Assembly (NCBI RefSeq): GCF_000226095.1
Contig: NC_016475.1
Coordinates: 4,588,001-4,652,000, forward strand
DNA from: Thermothelomyces thermophilus ATCC 42464
Lineage: Eukaryota > Ascomycota > Sordariomycetes > Sordariales > Chaetomiaceae
Direction of reading: 5' to 3'
DNA length: 64,000 nucleotides
Shown here: one piece after another, positions 11,509 to 22,232 of the stretch
How positions within the stretch are numbered: the first letter of the stretch is position 1
How the letters are laid out: every line of letters begins with the position of its first letter
Notes under the pieces: model-generated
Told to the model about the DNA's origin: nothing
Database searches by the model: none
What the model saw: the letters and a program-made list of their open reading frames with translations, nothing else
Translations under genes and position numbers: made by a program

Positions 11509-13001
11509 TACCCTTCGATGCTGTTGGGCGCGGGGCGTTTTATTGGGAGTTGGCGTGCATTTTCTGACCCAACAACACTATGAGCCATCGGCGGGTTGCA
11601 TCTTACAGTGAGCGTTCATTTTATCGGATCGGCGTTTATCCTATGGTTCGCACTCGACTCGTCCTGGCACCCAAGCAGGGCCGATCGAAAGATTTCCTAG
11701 CTTTGCTTACGTATGTACCTATGCATTCCTCAACAAGCTGATGGGCAGTCGACTGCATGAGCTTTCGCCTCGAAGCCTATCATCTTCCCCGTGAAGTTGC
11801 AGCCACGGAACCAAAGACTTTGGATGGAGAAATGGGTCATGCCCTCTCCAACGAAGGATCCTAGATGAGCAGTGTTAGATGAATCTAATCTTGAGGTTAT
11901 GGGGAAGATCCTACATGGTTTAAGCTTGTCTGGGCCCGGATTAGGACGTTAATTAACCTTCACACAGACGACAAGCCAGTGCTCTGCCGTTACGAACCTT
12001 CAGCTTCTTATCACGGTTTTGGTGGCCGGCAACAACGGCACAGAAGAACGGCCCTCCCTTCCTCTTACTTATGTAAGAAGGATGATGGCCATGAGAGAAA
12101 AAGAAATCAGAGAATGGAGGAGCTGGGTGCATAGTAATATTCAAGCAAATGTCACACGCGCATGCCCATCGTTTGCTTTGCTCTGCTGTTGGGAATAGGC
12201 GCCACATCGGTTTCTAATAAGGCCGAATCAACTCGAGTAATTACTGTGGTAATGTTCTTGACCTTAGTCAGATCACTGGGCCCCTATTCGTTCCCAGCCT
12301 TCTCGCCACTCAGCGGGATGGGGCATCCCGATGATCGACGCATCCCCGTATATAATATATCCTCTAGAACGTAAGAGCAAAGGAGAAGCTATTTAGTAAT
12401 ATATTGAGGGTGAGTTACCCTCACCCACCGCTGTCGAAGGGAGGTACCCGATGAGATCTGCATCCTGTTGAGGGAGGAAGCATTAACATAAAAAGGGGGG
12501 TTGAGGTGTGATGCAGAGCAGGTTTACCCTGTGATATTTCGACCTCTGTGTGAAAATAGCCTCACTATATTATATCGCTCGATCATAGTGGTGCGACTTT
12601 GCAGCTCCTGATGGATGTTTTGGATACTGTGTGTTTTGGTAGCAAATGATAGGTCCAGACCGTACCTACCTAGTTTTCCATGATCAATAATAATGGAAGC
12701 GAGAATTGGCTATTGTCCACTGGGAGATTCCATCCGATGCCAGGTCCCTGCGTCACAGCCAGTCGCTGGTGGAAAGACCCCGACCTGCCCCTCAAGTGTC
12801 AATGTCAGCCATACGTCATGAGATACATTCGCGGGGCTCGAGCCACAAGGGGCTACTTTATATGTCACCAGTGCCGACCTGAGCGTTTCAATAACCTCCC
12901 CAAACTCAATACCTTGCTTTACCAGGTATTTTAGCTAGCTAATTTACCAAGCCTTACATTACGTACTCACTCACCCAAAGCTTATTAAACCACAAGTCGA
13001 C
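11509..13001. other. Intergenic stretch
   Basis: About 1.5 kb between RNase H1 and the next gene. No convincing coding frame, tRNA or element end was seen. Composition becomes AT-richer, with TTAATTAA-type words. Confidence 0.5.
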
Positions 13002-13579
13002 ATGCTCCTCCCAAAGCAGGCTGGAGTCAACCTCCGGGCCCTCTCGCGGGCGACCCGGTGCCTGTCAACCACGGCCGCCCGTCCTTGGGCAACTCCGACA
13101 AGTCAATACCCGTCCAGTGAGCAACGGAGCGGGAGCGGCGGCGGCACCCCGGTGGACGACATCGACCTGGTCTTTGACTACCCCACCGAAGGCCAGACCA
13201 GTCATCAAAAGCAGCCCCTGGAATCGCAAGGGCTCGACTACCACTCGGCCCTGCCGCGCCGCCCCAAGGCCGAGAACCTGGCGGGAAAGATGGGCAAGGA
13301 GATGGGTTCCACTGACAGCTACGTCAAGTACGCTGGCTGCTTGAAACGCAGTTTGCGATGTCCGAGGAGAGTTGAGTTGACTGGACATGGCTGACCTCTT
13401 TCGACAAACAAAATAGGTATAGATACATCGGCCTCGGCGCCCTTGGCCTGGCCGGCCTGTACATGATGATGCGGCGGACAAACTCCAAATCCGCAAGTAA
13501 CATGACGAAGCCGGGAGACTCGGCCGCCCAGAAGTCCGCGGATATTAAGATGGAGAGGATGCTCGGGCGCGGTAGGTGA
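13002..13579 (+). CDS. Small mitochondrial-type single-pass membrane protein, unknown function
   Basis: Two exons, 13002-13327 and 13417-13579, encode 162 aa; the 89-bp intron has a GTACGC donor and an AATAG acceptor. The start is Arg/Ser-rich and acid-free (MLLPKQAGVNLRALSRATRC), ending near STTAARP, as in a mitochondrial presequence. The middle is Pro/Ser/Gly-rich. After the splice a hydrophobic helix (YIGLGALGLAGLYMMM, about residues 112-127) is followed by RR and a polar tail of about 35 residues. The splice removes a frame that would otherwise stop early and creates the helix intact, which supports the model. I do not recognise a named family; an inner-membrane protein is the inference. 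Confidence 0.75.
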
Positions 13580-14057
13580 TCGACTAAGTCAGGCACGGCT
13601 CGATACAGGTGCGATGGGAGGGAGCACGGGAGGGTTTCGAGGCCAATGGGACATTATTAGCGAAGACGAGACAGATTGTTCCTAGCTTCGCCTTTTTGCA
13701 GTCCTTACGTTGGAGAAGAGGTGATTTGCCCTTCGATATAGTAATTCTTGCAGCACATGAATCATCTTGATTCTTCAATGTTCATCCGATGATCAGGAAG
13801 GCGGTATTAACTATGAGACCATAATTGCGACAGACCTGCTATTATTAATTTGTTGTTCGGGGGGGTTATTTGGTTGTTTCTGCTTCCTATCAACCAGTGT
13901 GAGATGTCTGGTAGTAGGTGCAGGTCGCATTTACTGGTCTAGAAGCTAAACACGATAATAGACTTCTTCCCGAGCAGCACTCCGCAAATATCTTGACATA
14001 ACTATTATTAACCATCCAGATGCTGTTTGCAGCATTCGACTCGTCCTCAGTTTTAAG
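13580..14057. other. Intergenic stretch
   Basis: About 480 bp of AT-rich DNA between two plus-strand genes. No gene was recognised; it should hold the promoter of the aldolase-type gene. Confidence 0.5.
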
Positions 14058-15135
14058 ATGGTTTCGGCAAACATCACCCGGTTGCTGGCCACCTACATCA
14101 ATGCCTTGCACATCCTTCATTACCACAAAGTCTTGGACGGCTACGGCCATCTATCGGTCCGGAACCCTTATAATCCACAAACCTTCTTCATGATGCGCCA
14201 GATAGCGCCAGCCTTAGTTTCTGGGCCTGAAGACATTGGCGAGTATCGTATTATGGACGCCGAACCGGTTAACCCTGGTGCTCCAGCGGCGCCGTCCGAG
14301 CGCTACATTCACAGCGAGGTTCTCAAACGATACCCCGACATCAATGTTGCGTTGCATGGGCACCCAGAGGAGCTCATCGCGTACAGCATCAGCAACGTCC
14401 CCTTGCGACCCGTGATTCATATGGCCCCGGTCCTTGGTACGGGGTCTCAGCTGACAAGAAGGATTATTTGAACCAACGTTGACCCGTTGATTAATATGAT
14501 AATTAGGCAAAGAAGTGCCCGTATTCAACATCACAGAACATTATCTTCCGAACGACACACGGGACTTTCTGGTGCGCGATCAGCGCCTCGGTTCTGCGCT
14601 GGCAGCGCTATTCGACTCGCCCACGCCATGCGGCATCGGGAGCAGCGTACAGAGTCACCATGGTGATGAAGATGCGGCAGACCATGGAAGCGCTAGTCGT
14701 CGTGGTACAACTCTAGGATCCAGTCGCCATCTCAGTGACGATCACGGCGAGGATTACGGAGTCTGCCGCAACGACCGCAACGATGTCGGAAACGACCATT
14801 CCGCCTGTTCCAATGACGGCGCGGACTATCCTTCGCACAACATCGTACTGATGCAATCCCACGGATTTACTGCCGTGGCAACCGACATCAGGATAGCCAC
14901 ATACGAGGGGATCTACGCCGTGGTCAACGCCAGAGTCCAGGCAGAAGCGCTCAAGATCCAGCACGCCTATCACGCCAACCAGCCCCACGATGGCAATGAC
15001 TGGGTTGTGTACCTGAATGAACGGCAGATTAGAGATAGCTGGGCAACCGAGATCAACATTCTCGAGAAGCCCTGGGAAATGTGGGTGAGGGAGGTCAAGG
15101 TTAACCCTCTGTATGTTAATGAGTTAGATTCTTGA
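14058..15135 (+). CDS. Class II aldolase/adducin-domain protein
   Basis: Exons 14058-14436 and 14507-15135 encode 335 aa; the 70-bp intron has a GTACGG donor and an ATTAG acceptor. The fold is shown by DGYGHLSVRNP, by ERYIHSEVLKRYPD, by the metal-binding His pair in ALHGHPEE (residues 100 and 102) and by a third His in LMQSHGFT (about 245). Family members bind Zn and act as sugar-phosphate aldolases, epimerases or decarboxylases; fungal members of this subtype are mostly uncharacterised. An extra stretch of about 70 residues (about 164-236), rich in Asp, His, Ser, Asn and Gly, interrupts the domain just before the third metal ligand, where relatives have a short loop. It could be a disordered insert or partly an unspliced intron, although no stop interrupts it. 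Confidence 0.85.
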
Positions 15136-15303
15136 TACGGAAGCCCGCCATGGGATGAGGAGGAACAGTGTGAAAAGACCAGAGTTTGACTCGCGGGACT
15201 GTCTCCGAAAAGATGTTGTCGAACCCGGGGAGCTGGAAAAGAAAGTATACTTAGGGTGCGATGGAATTGTTATTCAGGACAAGATATAATATAGCACAGT
15301 ATC

Positions 15304-15588
15304 ACGCCGACGGCCCGTCTGCCCGAGTACGATGAGATCAATAGAGTCGCCGACGACAACTTCCGGAAATTCAACGGCAAGCAGCTGGGCGACCCGGTCA
15401 CGGGTGCCGAGATCATCTACGAGGTCGTCACCTCCACGGGCGTTGCCGAGGGCAAGGAATTTCCTTCATTTCTCCCGCTCCGCAGTGACGCCGTGGCAGA
15501 AATATCGAAAACGGCACAGAAAACTTTGGATGACGCCCAGAAGTGCCGCCCCATTAGTGCATCGAGCGACTTCCCAGAAGGAGCATAA
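15304..15588 (+). pseudogene. C-terminal relic of a short-chain dehydrogenase (SDR)
   Basis: An open frame of about 94 codons with no fitting ATG reads TARLPEYDEINRVADDNF, then GAEIIYEVVTSTG and FPSFLPLRSDAV, ending in DFPEGA and a stop. This resembles the C-terminal third of fungal short-chain dehydrogenases of the Rossmann class. The cofactor site (TGxxxGIG) and catalytic YxxxK part are absent upstream, where only about 170 bp separates it from the aldolase-type gene. It is best read as a truncated gene left by a deletion or rearrangement. Family assignment is from memory of the C-terminal pattern and is moderately sure. Confidence 0.6.
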
Positions 15589-15955
15589 GGGTCCTGGAGT
15601 CGTGATTGTCGTCGCGGTCTGAGAGGAAATAACGACGGAGGACGAGATGAGTTGATCTTCAGGATATCTATTGCAGGGAGATTTGACTTGTCATGGGCCA
15701 TGACACTGCGCTGATGGCTGCAACTCTTCAGATGGGGAAGTATTCGTACGTTTGTATGTAGTTGCGCACGTAGTGGGGCAGGCACAGCGGGATCGACAGG
15801 GTCAAAAGCTTATCGATAAGAAGATAGCGAAATTCCCGCCAAAATTTCCCTCCCGCTCTCGTCGCGGCCAATATTTTCTGCCCATGTCCGCGATCACTTG
15901 CAGGTTCTGTATTTCACCTTGACGGATCGTTCCCCTGCATCTGCACCCTGTAACC

Positions 15956-17969
15956 ATGTCGGTCGGGACGAAGCACCCCCGCAGCGAAGGGGAAGATCAA
16001 GACGTCCGCCTGGCCAAGAAAGCAAAGACGGACGAGAATGCGCAAACCACGACCGACAGTGACCCTTCTGCGGTGAAGATTGAGAAGAAGAAGAAGAAGA
16101 AAGAGAAGAGGGACAAAAAAGAGAAGAAGGAAAAGAGGGATAAGAAGGAGAAAAAGGAAAAGAAAGCGAGGGAGGATCAGTCCGAGGAGGATATCGGGGA
16201 GCAACAGAGTGGTGATAGCGTTGAGGCGGATTCCGAGGACAGGCCCGCGAAGAAGGATAAGAAGAAGAAGAAAGATAAGAAAGATAAGAAGGACAAGAGG
16301 GATGAAGAGACGTCTAATGTCCCAGAAGAGTTGGCGCCGACCCCGACCGAGCAGAACGGAGGGTCCAATGGCACCGATGCCACGCCCAACAAGAGCCCAG
16401 TCCAGCGCAACGGGGCCACCTACACTTACCAGCAAACCGAGGCCCTTCATGCCGTTCCGGAGACAGAGATCCAGGAGTATTTGAAGAAGCACGAAATCTC
16501 CATTTCCGACCCATCCGACGCCAAGCTTCGCCCCGTCATTCAGTTCTCGCACCTCCCCAGCTCGACCCTGCTCTCTAAGAACCCGTTCGCCTCCTTTACC
16601 GCCCCGACCCCGATCCAGGCGGCCTCGTGGCCCTTTGCGCTCTCCGGTCGCGACGTCATCGGGATTGCCGAGACGGGTTCAGGCAAGACCATGGCCTTCT
16701 CCCTGCCGTGCGTCGAGGCCCTCGCATCCCGCCCGAGGCCGAAACATTCCAAGGGCGGCAAGACAGCCTGCGCCCGCGCCGTGGTTGTGTCGCCGACCCG
16801 TGAGCTCGCCATGCAGACGCACGCCGCCATGTCGTCGCTGGCCTCGCTCGTCGGCCTGTCCGCCGTGTGCCTCTACGGCGGCGCGTCCAAAGACGAGCAG
16901 CGCGCGCTGCTGCGCAAGAACAGCGGAGCCGACATCATCGTCGCGACACCTGGGCGGTTGAAGGACTTCCTCTCGGAGGGCTGCGTATCGCTGTCCGACG
17001 TCATGTTCGCCGTGCTCGACGAAGCTGACCGCATGCTCGACAAGGGCTTCGAGGAGGATATCAAGCTCATTCTCGGCAGCTGCCCGCCGCGTGAGAAGCG
17101 CCAGACGCTCATGTTCACGGCCACGTGGCCGATGAGCGTGCGCGGGCTTGCCGAGGGCTTCATGGTCGACCCCGTCAAGGTGACCATTGGCAACCGTACC
17201 CGCGCGGGCGACGAGAACGGAGGGGGCAGCGGGTCGACCGAGCTGCAGGCCAACACCCGCATCGAGCAGAAGGTCGAGGTGGTCGATCCCAATGCTAAGG
17301 AGCAGCGGCTTCTCGAGTTGCTCAGGGAGGCGCAGAAGGGGAGCGGCAAGAACGACAGGATATTGGTCTTCTGCCTCTACAAGAAGGAGGCTGTCCGCGT
17401 GGAGCAGTTCTTGGAGAGGAAGGGCATCCGGGTGGCGAGCATCCACGGCGACCTGCGGCAAGATCAGCGGACGCGCAGCCTTGAGGCGTTCAAGTCCGGC
17501 AAGACGACCGTCTTGGTTGCGACCGATGTTGCCGCGCGTGGCCTAGATATTCCCGAGGTCAAGCTGGTCATCAATGTTACGGTATGTTACCGCTCAAGGC
17601 ATGTCGGAAGTCGGGAAGCTAACCGACCGGGTTCAAAGTTCCCTCTCACCATTGAAGACTATGTCCATCGCATTGGGCGAACCGGGCGAGCCGGCAGATC
17701 CGGCAAGGCCATTACCCTGTTCACCCAGCACGATAAGGCGCACTCTGGCTCGTAAGTACCATACCGTACTTGTCAAACCTCGCGCTTGTTCCAGTACTAA
17801 CTTCTTACCTAAAAGGCTTATCAACATCCTGAGGGGCGCTAATCAGCCAGTCCCGGAGGAGTTGCTGAAGTTTGGTACGACGGTCAAGAAGAAGGCCCAT
17901 GAGTCTTACGGTGCCTTCTTCAAAGATGTGGACATGAGCAAGAAGGGGACCAAGATCACGTTTGATTAG
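15956..17969 (+). CDS. dbp3: ATP-dependent RNA helicase Dbp3 (DEAD box)
   Basis: Exons 15956-17581, 17639-17751 and 17816-17969 encode 630 aa. The second intron carries a TACTAAC branch site. Residues 1-120 are Lys/Glu-rich with repeated [11 protein letters not shown] blocks, typical of nucleolar Dbp3. Helicase motifs: Q motif near FTAPTPIQ (214-221), Walker A AETGSGKT (238-245), PTREL, TPGR, DEAD (355-358), FTATW (387-391, TAT in place of SAT), [11 protein letters not shown] and [10 protein letters not shown] in exon 2. The pre-Q segment [10 protein letters not shown] also fits Dbp3. It unwinds pre-rRNA during 60S subunit assembly in the nucleolus. The last intron falls between HDKAHSG and LINIL, close to the C-terminal end of the helicase core. 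Subfamily call is strong from the Lys-rich head and the FTATWP form. Confidence 0.92.
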
Positions 17970-18107
17970 ACTAATTATTAGACCGGCTTGCAAGGCGTTT
18001 GACGAATGATTTCACTCTCTTTCCACGACTCGACAGATTTCAATTCCGAGCAAGCAACGCATGTTCAATCAACATGCACACTGCCTGCCACCCGCGAATC
18101 ATTTTTC

Positions 18108-18623
18108 TCAAGCAGTAACCGTATCGACATATTTGACCTTCCCGTCTTCTATCCGAATCTCGTGGCTGTCCGGCAAGCTCCCCAGAGCGTCGAAGCTGCA
18201 CAGCACATCTACGCTGCCCACCACCTCGTCAATCACATACTTCCGGTTCCCATTGTTCCTCTGGCTCCCTCCCCGCGGCAACTGCGCGCCGTAGGGCGGC
18301 GTCGGGTCCGAGGCCGAGGTGACGAGCGTGTAGCTCGCGCAGGCGACCGCGTCGGCCGTCGAGCGGGACAGGTCGACCTTGAGCGGCTGCGAGAAGACGC
18401 AGGTGCTGCCGATGGAGGCCGGCCGGTTGTTCTCTTGGTAGGTGAAGTTGGCGGAGAAGGGCAGCGAGGTTACGTTTCCTGCCGAGACGGCCGTGACGAA
18501 TTCGGAGGCCGCGGCGAGCAGGTCGGCGCGCGTGCAGGCTGCGAGGGCCGGGGTGGCGGTGGAGAGGAGGATGATAAAGGTAGAGGTTATTATGAAGATG
18601 GATCGGATCTTTGACGAAAACAT
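18108..18623 (-). CDS. Small secreted protein, DUF8021-like
   Basis: Single-exon frame of 171 aa. Residues 1-28 form a clear signal peptide (hydrophobic IFIITSTFIILL, cleavage after TPALA). The mature protein starts ACTRADLLAAASEFVTAVSAG, the opening seen in secreted fungal proteins with the DUF8021 fold (alpha-beta, SnoaL/NTF2-like), and ends KYVDTVTA. Cys residues at the start, in STCVFS, ACASY and DVLCSFDA could form two disulfides. NVT and NFT sequons suggest N-glycosylation. Function is unknown; extracellular location is inferred. It is convergent with dbp3, with only about 140 bp between the stops. Confidence 0.8.
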   Translation of the reverse strand: MFSSKIRSIFIITSTFIILLSTATPALAACTRADLLAAASEFVTAVSAGNVTSLPFSANFTYQENNRPASIGSTCVFSQPLKVDLSRSTADAVACASYTLVTSASDPTPPYGAQLPRGGSQRNNGNRKYVIDEVVGSVDVLCSFDALGSLPDSHEIRIEDGKVKYVDTVTA

Positions 18624-19142
18624 GGCGTAGAAAGGAGGTCTGTGGTGTCTAGTGGTGTTCCTTCAGGGACTGCTGTTGCCGTCGAGATCCATGCGTAATA
18701 ATCCAAAGCTCCGCTGCCGAGATGCCGGGCTCTGGTCTCGAACCTTAACTATAAATAATCCACCCCCGGATTCACCTGGGGGAACCAAGCATCCGTTACT
18801 TGCCATAAACAACGAACAGGCAAATGCCGGCCTCAATTTAGGCGGGTATTGAGCCGGGTACAATCAACTGGCGGCGCTGAGGATTCCCAGACTTCATATG
18901 CTCTGGCCATATACACACACCTGGGGGAGGTCGAACTCAATAACGGATTCACCGTGACGGGTAAGTCGAGCCCTCACGGAATTGCGGAATTGAGAGATAA
19001 TCGCAAGGGATTAAGTGTGGAGGAATGCATGTAAGTGTTGGGTACAGCTTTTGTGGAACGTGATCATTTTCGTGAACTGAGTTTATGCCTCTGAAATCCC
19101 TGCGAGTTCAAGGGATTCCATGTACAATACATACACTTCTTC
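18624..19142. other. Intergenic stretch
   Basis: 5' flank of the secreted-protein gene and 3' flank of the RFT1 gene. No gene or RNA was recognised. A T-loop-like word near 18730 was examined and rejected as a tRNA. Confidence 0.5.
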
Positions 19143-21059
19143 TCATGGAGCCCCTCGGGTTCCCCGAAGAGCCTGGAACACGCCGTACAAGAACCGCCGT
19201 TCGGACACGGCACTGTTTCGCGTTGTTAGCATTCAACGTCTCATCGTAAGAGGGTCCGGAAAAGAAAACACGAAGAAAAGAAAAACTTACACGACAAGAA
19301 CAAACGGCAGGGCAACCGAGGCGACTCTGACCAGGTCCATCACGGCCTCCTTCACGCCAAGTGGGACCTCCTCCTCTGATGCTGCCGAGCGAACGAGCTT
19401 CCGGACGACCTGAGAGGCAACCGCGCCCGCCAGCACGGACGCGGGCGAGGGCATGACGTCGAGCAGGTCGAAGCGGTGCCCCTTCGCGGCGAAATATCGG
19501 CTTATGAAAACGGCACACCAGGCGATGCGGCAGGCCATGTTGATGCCGTTGGCAACGACCAGCCCCACGGCGCCCCAGCCCAGTAGCCGCAGGAAGACGA
19601 AGCCGGCGGCGGCGAAGGCGACTGAGAAGGCGGCCATCCATGCGCTCTGCCGGTGGACCTCGGCCTCGGTCGCGACCGAGGCCACAAAGGCCTCGGCCAC
19701 GCCGTTGATGGCCAGCAGCGGGACGTACCACGCGTAGGCGGCCAGGCAGGCGCCCGCGCCGGAGCCGGCCCAGCGGCGGCCGGCGACGAGGGAGAGCAGG
19801 GGGCCGGCGGCGGTCGGGCCGAGGGCCGTGACGACGAGGGAGAGGAGGAGGTAGGATTTGAGGAGGGACTGGAGAGCTGTTTTGGCCCGAGAGACTGCCC
19901 CCCGTGCTGCTGCTGCTGCTTCCGCTGCTTCCGCTGCTGGCTCGGTCTCGGTCTCGGATTGGGGTTTCGATCTGGCTTCCGGAGAAGACTGTCTTGCTGG
20001 GGACGCTTCTGTGGCGGCGGCGGCGGCAGCGGCAGCAGCGGCAGCAGCAGCATCGGAAGGGGCGAGAAGGCGGCTGAAGTAGCTGCGACTGCTTTCCTCG
20101 ATGGGCTGGAAGACCAGGCGGGCGACAAGGCCGCCGTAGTTGTTGGCGAGGGCATACACCCCCTGGGCCGTGGGCGTGGACAAGATGCTGACGAGGAACG
20201 TGTCACCCTGGGTGAGTATGTGCTTCACCACGCTCTGGGCCATCATGCTGGAGGCGAGCTGCAGGGTAGGGCGGTAGAAGTAGGAGAGGACGAAGACGGA
20301 TTTGCCCGATGGTTGTTGAGGTGGTGCTGTCGTGCTATAAGGAGCGGTGATGCGGAGAGGAAGAAGGGAGAAGCCTTCCCTCCTTGCCAGCGCGGCCCCG
20401 TGCCAGGTGTAGACTGCGAGCAGCCCAAGCCCGTAGCTCAACTGGCCCAGGGCAAACGGCAGGACGCCCAGATCGCGACCGGCTCCCCAGGCTGCTGTTC
20501 CGAGCGTGACTATGCAGCGCAGAAACGTGGCAACCGATTCGCCAGCTGCACGAGTGCCGAACTGCAGTCGAGTCTGCATCACGACGAAGGCGGGTTCCGA
20601 GGCGAGCTCCAGGACAGCGGCGACGGCGTAGATGTAGAGGGAAACGACCAAGTTGGGCGCGGATAGCAGGGTGCTTGCGCTCAGAGAGTCGAGATAGAGC
20701 CACCCAAAGAGAAATGCGAGCGGAACGCCCAGGGCAAGGGCGAGATAGCCCAGGTTGACTACGGCCTGGGCAGATTGGTTGACATGGCCATTCTGTTTGT
20801 TGTCCTTCTTGTCCGGGAGGCCTGTCAGGTCCTGTCTCTGGATGGCAACCCTCAGGCTCTCCCGGGCAAAGAAGATGACGGACAGGTAGTAGACTTCGAG
20901 CTGCGTCGACACCCCCAGAAGCTGGGCAGTCAGAAATCGCAGCAGCACCTGGTTGGCCACAAAAGTGATGGCGCGCGAGACCACTTGCAGCACGATCAGC
21001 AGGGACGCGCCTCGCAGCGCTCGCGTGCTGCTGCTGCCCGTTTTCTCTGTCGCCGCCAT
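19143..21059 (-). CDS. rft1: RFT1-type ER membrane protein for lipid-linked oligosaccharide
   Basis: Exons 19291-21059 and 19143-19212 encode 612 aa. The 78-bp intron has a GTAAGT donor, TGCTAAC branch and ACAG acceptor; the small last exon adds SERRFLYGVFQALRG and the stop, matching the charged tail of the family. The start is the ATG at 21059 (MAATEKTGSSS); frames upstream are open but unlike the family. About a dozen hydrophobic helices are spread over the protein (SLLIVLQVVSRAITFVANQV early, then QLEVYYLSVIFFARES and SEPAFVVMQ). RFT1 is an ER protein needed for Man5GlcNAc2-PP-dolichol use in N-glycosylation; flippase activity is debated. A long cytosolic-loop insert contains a run of about 13 Ala, Ser/Glu/Pro-rich sequence and a second Ala/Glu run, encoded by GCN repeats at about 19900-20060. 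Confidence 0.92.
19900..20060. repeat. GCN/CAG-type triplet tract inside RFT1 gene
   Basis: Two trinucleotide-rich patches (about 19905-19940 and 20010-20055) encode poly-Ala and Ala/Glu runs on the minus strand. Repeat slippage in a loop between membrane helices is the likely origin. Confidence 0.75.
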
Positions 21060-21404
21060 CGGCCCCAACTCAAACGCGGCAGGAGGTGATAAGGGAACAA
21101 AAAAGAATGTTGGCGCCAATTGAGATAGCTCGGCGAGGTCTCCTGGAGCCTGGGTTCTCCCAGGGAACCGAGAGCTGTGATGTGTTTCCGTTTGGGAGTG
21201 TGGGTCGCCACGTGGCGCTGAAGTTAGGTACCCCTTATCCACTGAAAGAGCACGCCAATGCCTCCAACTTTGGCAGGCTGTGCTGCAGTGCGCGATACAG
21301 CAAATACCTAACTAGAACGACTTTGCTTTCATTGCGAACGGGAGACATGCAAGGATGCATCCCATCCCCAGAACACGTACGATGAACATACAGCCCGACA
21401 CATT
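21060..21404. other. Short intergenic stretch
   Basis: 5' flank of the RFT1 gene and 3' flank of the GPI-type gene. The open frame runs upstream of the RFT1 ATG to 21242 without family-like content, so it is treated as 5' UTR. Confidence 0.5.
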
Positions 21405-22232
21405 CTAGAAAACCAGACCAGCAATCAATATCACTCCCATTCCAAGTGAAAGAGCTGCCATTGGATGAACCTGCCCGCCCGTCCCTGCTCCGTTCGGAGA
21501 AGTCGTAGACGCCGGTGCCGAACCCGAGCTGGTGCCTGTCTGCGTCGGCACAGTAGCAGGGGCGGTCGGCGCAGTCCCAGATCCGCCGGTCAAAGTCGAG
21601 GAGGCCGTCGCGTGCGCCGTGCCGTGACCCGCGCTGCCCGTAATCGTGCTGGAAGACGTAACCGCCCCTTCCCAGATGATCGCCTTGCTCGACGGACACC
21701 CATCCTCGGAGAGCTGGCTGCTTCGCATCGACACATAGTCGCTGGCCTCGATGGTCGTCTGGTAGTAACTGATCTTGTCTAGCCCGGCCGTCACCATGAT
21801 GGGCCGCTGGTGGGCGGCCACATAGCAGTTGTCGTAGGTGGCCGTCTCGGAGCGCGTCGAGCGCCCCCTCACGATCGTCTTGGTGCACTCGCCCGAGAGC
21901 GTGGGGTTGGAGCCGCCCAGGGTGCACACCCACGTGGTCGTGCTGTCGTCCGCCGAGTACGTCGTCGTGCCGCCCCAGACCGACCCTTGCGTGTGGTACA
22001 CCTGGGCCGGATAGATGCCGGCCGCCCGGCACGCCTCGTCCTCCGGCGAGGCCCCGGTCGGGCAGGCCACCTTCCACGTCGTGACCGGGTCCCTGCCGAC
22101 GGTGCTGACCCCGACCGCCGAGGCGTCGAGCGACAGAGGTTCGGAATCGGGCAGGAAGAGCGTCACAAGTCCCGTCGACTGGGCTGCTACCGGCGCCAGG
22201 AGCATGCCCTGTAAAAACGCAAGCCTCGACAT
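21405..22232 (-). CDS. GPI-anchored cell-surface protein, Ser/Thr-rich
   Basis: Single-exon frame of 275 aa. A signal peptide occupies residues 1-17 (MSRLAFLQGMLLAPVAA). A globular part with about eight Cys follows to roughly residue 190. Next comes a Ser/Thr/Gly/Ala-rich stalk, and finally a short hydrophobic end (MAALSLGMGVILIAGLVF) after small residues, the layout of a GPI-attachment signal. The protein is probably O-mannosylated and linked to the plasma membrane or wall. Motifs such as TTTYSADDSTTTWVC and CYVAAHQRP are not ones I can tie to a named enzyme, so no catalytic role is claimed. Surface location is a strong inference; function is unknown. Confidence 0.82.
   Translation of the reverse strand: MSRLAFLQGMLLAPVAAQSTGLVTLFLPDSEPLSLDASAVGVSTVGRDPVTTWKVACPTGASPEDEACRAAGIYPAQVYHTQGSVWGGTTTYSADDSTTTWVCTLGGSNPTLSGECTKTIVRGRSTRSETATYDNCYVAAHQRPIMVTAGLDKISYYQTTIEASDYVSMRSSQLSEDGCPSSKAIIWEGAVTSSSTITGSAGHGTAHATASSTLTGGSGTAPTAPATVPTQTGTSSGSAPASTTSPNGAGTGGQVHPMAALSLGMGVILIAGLVF

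Noticed and set aside
18700-18790. Possible minus-strand tRNA (GGTTCGAGACC T-loop-like word)
   Set aside because: No matching acceptor stem, D-arm or A box could be paired around it.
19653-20666. 337-codon plus-strand frame opposite RFT1
   Set aside because: Gly/Arg-rich shadow; the minus frame has the conserved membrane helices and splice sites.
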